A DNA stretch of 7,857 nucleotides from Methanoregula sp. (GTDB lineage Archaea > Halobacteriota > Methanomicrobia > Methanomicrobiales > Methanospirillaceae), in assembly GCA_030653335.1 (NCBI GenBank), contig JAURZP010000388.1:1-7857 (forward strand), read 5' to 3'. Under the pieces are notes generated by a model that worked only from the letters and a program-made list of their open reading frames with translations, searched no databases and was not told where the DNA came from. Positions within the stretch are counted from its first letter, which is position 1; the number at the start of each line of letters is the position of its first letter. Shown here piece by piece: positions 6,440-7,857 of the stretch. A program made the translations under genes and the position numbers.

Positions 6440-7231
6440 ATGCCGCCCAATCAGACCGTGCAGGAAATTCTCTCACGTTACAAGAACGGTGAGTGCTCCC
6501 TTGATGAGGCAGCTCAAGTGATTGAAGGTCTTCGCCTCGAACACGTGGGGGAGTTTGCCTGTCTCGATCTGGGAAGGAGTGTACGGTGCGGTATGCCGGA
6601 AGTGGTACTGGCCGAGGGAAAGGATCCTTTGCATCTTTCGGAGATTGCCGTGCGGCATACAGAAGCATCCGGGCGCTGTGTGTGCACGCGCGTGAGCCCG
6701 GAACAGGTTGCACACATCCAGTCGTATGCCAAAAGCAGGAACATTTCTACAGAATACCGCGAGAGCGGCCGCGTACTGGTCCTGTCAAACGGACAATTGC
6801 CCCGCTCAACAGGAGGTATTGTTGCGATCATCACTGCAGGTACATCCGACATCCGGGTTGCAGAAGAAGCAAAAATTATCGCTGAGGAGATGGGCTGCAC
6901 GGTGCGCACAGCATATGATGTCGGCGCCGCAGGCATCCACCGGCTCTTCCCGGCATTGAAGCCAATGATGGATGCGCATGTGTTCATTGTCTGTGCCGGG
7001 CGCGAAGGGACTCTTCCTGCAATCGTTGCCGGGCTGGTTGACAAACCGGTGATCGGAGTGCCCGTCAGCGTGGGTTATGGGTACATGGGTCAGGGTAGGG
7101 CAGCGCTTGCGAGCATGCTCCAGTCCTGCTCGGTTATTGCTGTTGTCAATATCGATGCCGGCTTTACTGCGGGTGCGTTTGCCGCGCGGATTGCGAATAT
7201 GGGTGCGGGAGCGCAAGGAGGGCAACCATGA
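6440..7231 (+). CDS. larB: Nickel-pincer cofactor biosynthesis protein LarB
   Basis: This 263-residue protein matches LarB, pyridinium-3,5-biscarboxylic acid mononucleotide synthase, which carboxylates the pyridine ring of NaAD and cleaves the phosphoanhydride, the first step towards the nickel-pincer nucleotide. The N-terminal part has the usual LSRYKNGECSLDEAAQ (11-26) and LGRSVRCGMPEVVLAEGK (44-61). The C-terminal PurE-like part has TAGTSDIRVAEEA (132-144), AYDVGAAGIHRL (158-169), CAGREGTLPAIVAGL (185-199), PVSVGYG (208-214) and MLQSCSVIAVVNIDAGF (226-242). Cys230 in that last stretch is the likely counterpart of the nucleophilic cysteine of LarB. An in-frame upstream extension to 6269 is rejected: it runs antisense through the membrane-protein gene and is unlike LarB. 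LarC, LarE and any nickel-pincer enzyme are not in the window. The stop overlaps nadM (ATGA). Confidence 0.92.
   Translation: MPPNQTVQEILSRYKNGECSLDEAAQVIEGLRLEHVGEFACLDLGRSVRCGMPEVVLAEGKDPLHLSEIAVRHTEASGRCVCTRVSPEQVAHIQSYAKSRNISTEYRESGRVLVLSNGQLPRSTGGIVAIITAGTSDIRVAEEAKIIAEEMGCTVRTAYDVGAAGIHRLFPALKPMMDAHVFIVCAGREGTLPAIVAGLVDKPVIGVPVSVGYGYMGQGRAALASMLQSCSVIAVVNIDAGFTAGAFAARIANMGAGAQGGQP
7216..7221 (+). promoter_or_regulatory. Shine-Dalgarno site of nadM inside larB
   Basis: AGGAGG (within AAGGAGGG) lies six bases before the nadM ATG at 7228, in the last codons of larB. With the ATGA overlap it indicates strong coupled translation of the pair. Confidence 0.8.
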
Positions 7232-7734
7232 GACGAGGATTTTATATCGGACGGTTCCAGCCGTATCACAACGGACATCACGAGGTGCTCGAACATATAG
7301 CAAAAGAAGTAGATGAGATCATCATTGGTATCGGCAGCGCGCAGCTGTCCCATATGATTGACAACCCTTTCACTGCCGGTGAACGCGTGCTTATGATCAC
7401 ACGGGCGCTTGAATCGCTTGGCTGTCCCTATTACGTGATTCCTATTGAGGATATACAGAGAAACGCTCTCTGGGTTGCCCATGTCCAGTCGATGGCACCC
7501 CCGTTCGATCTCTGTTATTCATCCAACCCGCTCGTTGTCCGGCTCTTCACAGAAGCCGGAGTAAAAGTCCAGTCACCGGCAATGTATGAGCGCGACACGC
7601 TCAGCGGTACAAAAATCCGGGAGCGCATACTCAACGGCAAACCCTGGAAAAAACTCCTGCCCCCCGCAGTTGTTCAGGTGATCAAAGAGATTGACGGTGA
7701 TGAGCGACTCTGCCAGATCGCACGCGACGATTAA
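7228..7734 (+). CDS. nadM: Archaeal NMN/NaMN adenylyltransferase
   Basis: This 168-residue nucleotidyltransferase transfers AMP from ATP to nicotinamide mononucleotide (giving NAD) and, in family members, also to nicotinate mononucleotide (giving NaAD). The N-terminus has GRFQPYHNGHHEVL (8-21), whose HNGH (14-17) is the HxGH adenylyltransferase motif. GSAQLSHMIDNPFTAGER (36-53) is characteristic of the archaeal NMNAT family, and LSGTKIRERI (125-134) is the C-terminal (I)SGTxIR motif contacting the ATP phosphates. The size equals that of characterised archaeal enzymes. The ATG overlaps the larB stop and has a strong AGGAGG site. Since LarB consumes NaAD, this enzyme can supply both NAD metabolism and nickel-pincer synthesis; that link is inferred from gene order and known reactions. 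Confidence 0.95.
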   Translation: MRRGFYIGRFQPYHNGHHEVLEHIAKEVDEIIIGIGSAQLSHMIDNPFTAGERVLMITRALESLGCPYYVIPIEDIQRNALWVAHVQSMAPPFDLCYSSNPLVVRLFTEAGVKVQSPAMYERDTLSGTKIRERILNGKPWKKLLPPAVVQVIKEIDGDERLCQIARDD

Positions 7735-7775
7735 ACTAAAAATAGCAACAGGTATGCCAGGTCATGAATCAATGC

Positions 7776-7781
7776 AGGTGA
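7776..7781 (+). promoter_or_regulatory. Shine-Dalgarno site of the truncated right-edge gene
   Basis: AGGTGA lies five bases before the ATG at 7787 and only one base before the out-of-frame ATG at 7783, so it supports the 7787 start. The preceding gap from 7735 contains an AT-rich stretch (TAAAAATAG, 7738-7746) that could be a TATA element about 45 bases before the ATG, but this is weak. Confidence 0.5.
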
Positions 7782-7786
7782 AATGA

Positions 7787-7857
7787 ATGTACAATTTTAT
7801 AAAAAATCTCATGAATCCAAAAAAACCGGCACCAGTAGTTATTGCATTCAGTTCAAT
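7787..7857 (+). CDS. Start of an unidentified gene cut by the window edge
   Basis: An open frame from ATG at 7787 runs to the window end, giving 23 residues that begin MYNFIKNLMNPKKPAPVV and continue IAFSS. The Lys-Pro-rich linker followed by the short hydrophobic strand VVIAF looks like a real protein start, perhaps the first beta strand of an alpha/beta domain. A second in-frame ATG at 7811 is possible but has no Shine-Dalgarno. It begins 52 bases after nadM on the same strand and may belong to the same transcript. No family can be assigned from so little sequence. Confidence 0.5.
   Translation, partial: MYNFIKNLMNPKKPAPVVIAFSS

Overview
The window is a compact, almost fully coding stretch of archaeal chromosome, most likely from a euryarchaeal methanogen (order Methanomicrobiales is my best guess). 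The evidence is a complete archaeal-type topoisomerase VI (A and B subunits), an archaeal-type NMN/NaMN adenylyltransferase of 168 residues, Shine-Dalgarno sites of the GGAGG / GAGGTGA kind, and an AT-rich TATA-like element in the only divergent intergenic space. The lineage guess rests on the look of the proteins, not on a search.

Left part (1-1878, plus strand): the 3' end of a nucleotide-sugar 4,6-dehydratase, then a sugar-phosphate nucleotidyltransferase, then an RMD-type 4-keto-6-deoxyhexose reductase. They are tightly spaced and read like a three-step route: sugar-1-phosphate to NDP-sugar, to NDP-4-keto-6-deoxysugar, to NDP-6-deoxyhexose, probably for surface glycans or glycoprotein. 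The cluster continues off the left edge. Sampled lines here look lower in GC (about 48-50%) than a sampled line in the topoisomerase genes (about 67%).

Middle (1929-6388, minus strand): read from right to left, a three-helix membrane protein of unknown function, hisS (histidyl-tRNA synthetase), top6B and top6A. hisS/top6B overlap by 14 bases and top6B/top6A by 8, so they look like one translationally coupled operon. top6B very probably starts at TTG, just behind a strong GAGGTGA site lying inside hisS. This operon converges on the sugar genes across a 50-base gap.

Right part (6440-7857, plus strand): larB (pyridinium-3,5-biscarboxylic acid mononucleotide synthase, first step of the nickel-pincer cofactor) overlaps nadM (NMN/NaMN adenylyltransferase) by ATGA. 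NadM-type enzymes can make NaAD, the substrate of LarB, so the pair plausibly couples substrate supply to cofactor synthesis. A further gene begins at 7787 and runs off the right edge.

I saw no mobile element, CRISPR array, tRNA or rRNA. All genes but the small membrane protein and the truncated right-hand gene belong to recognisable families. I do not see a wholly new system; the larB-nadM coupling is the most interesting point.
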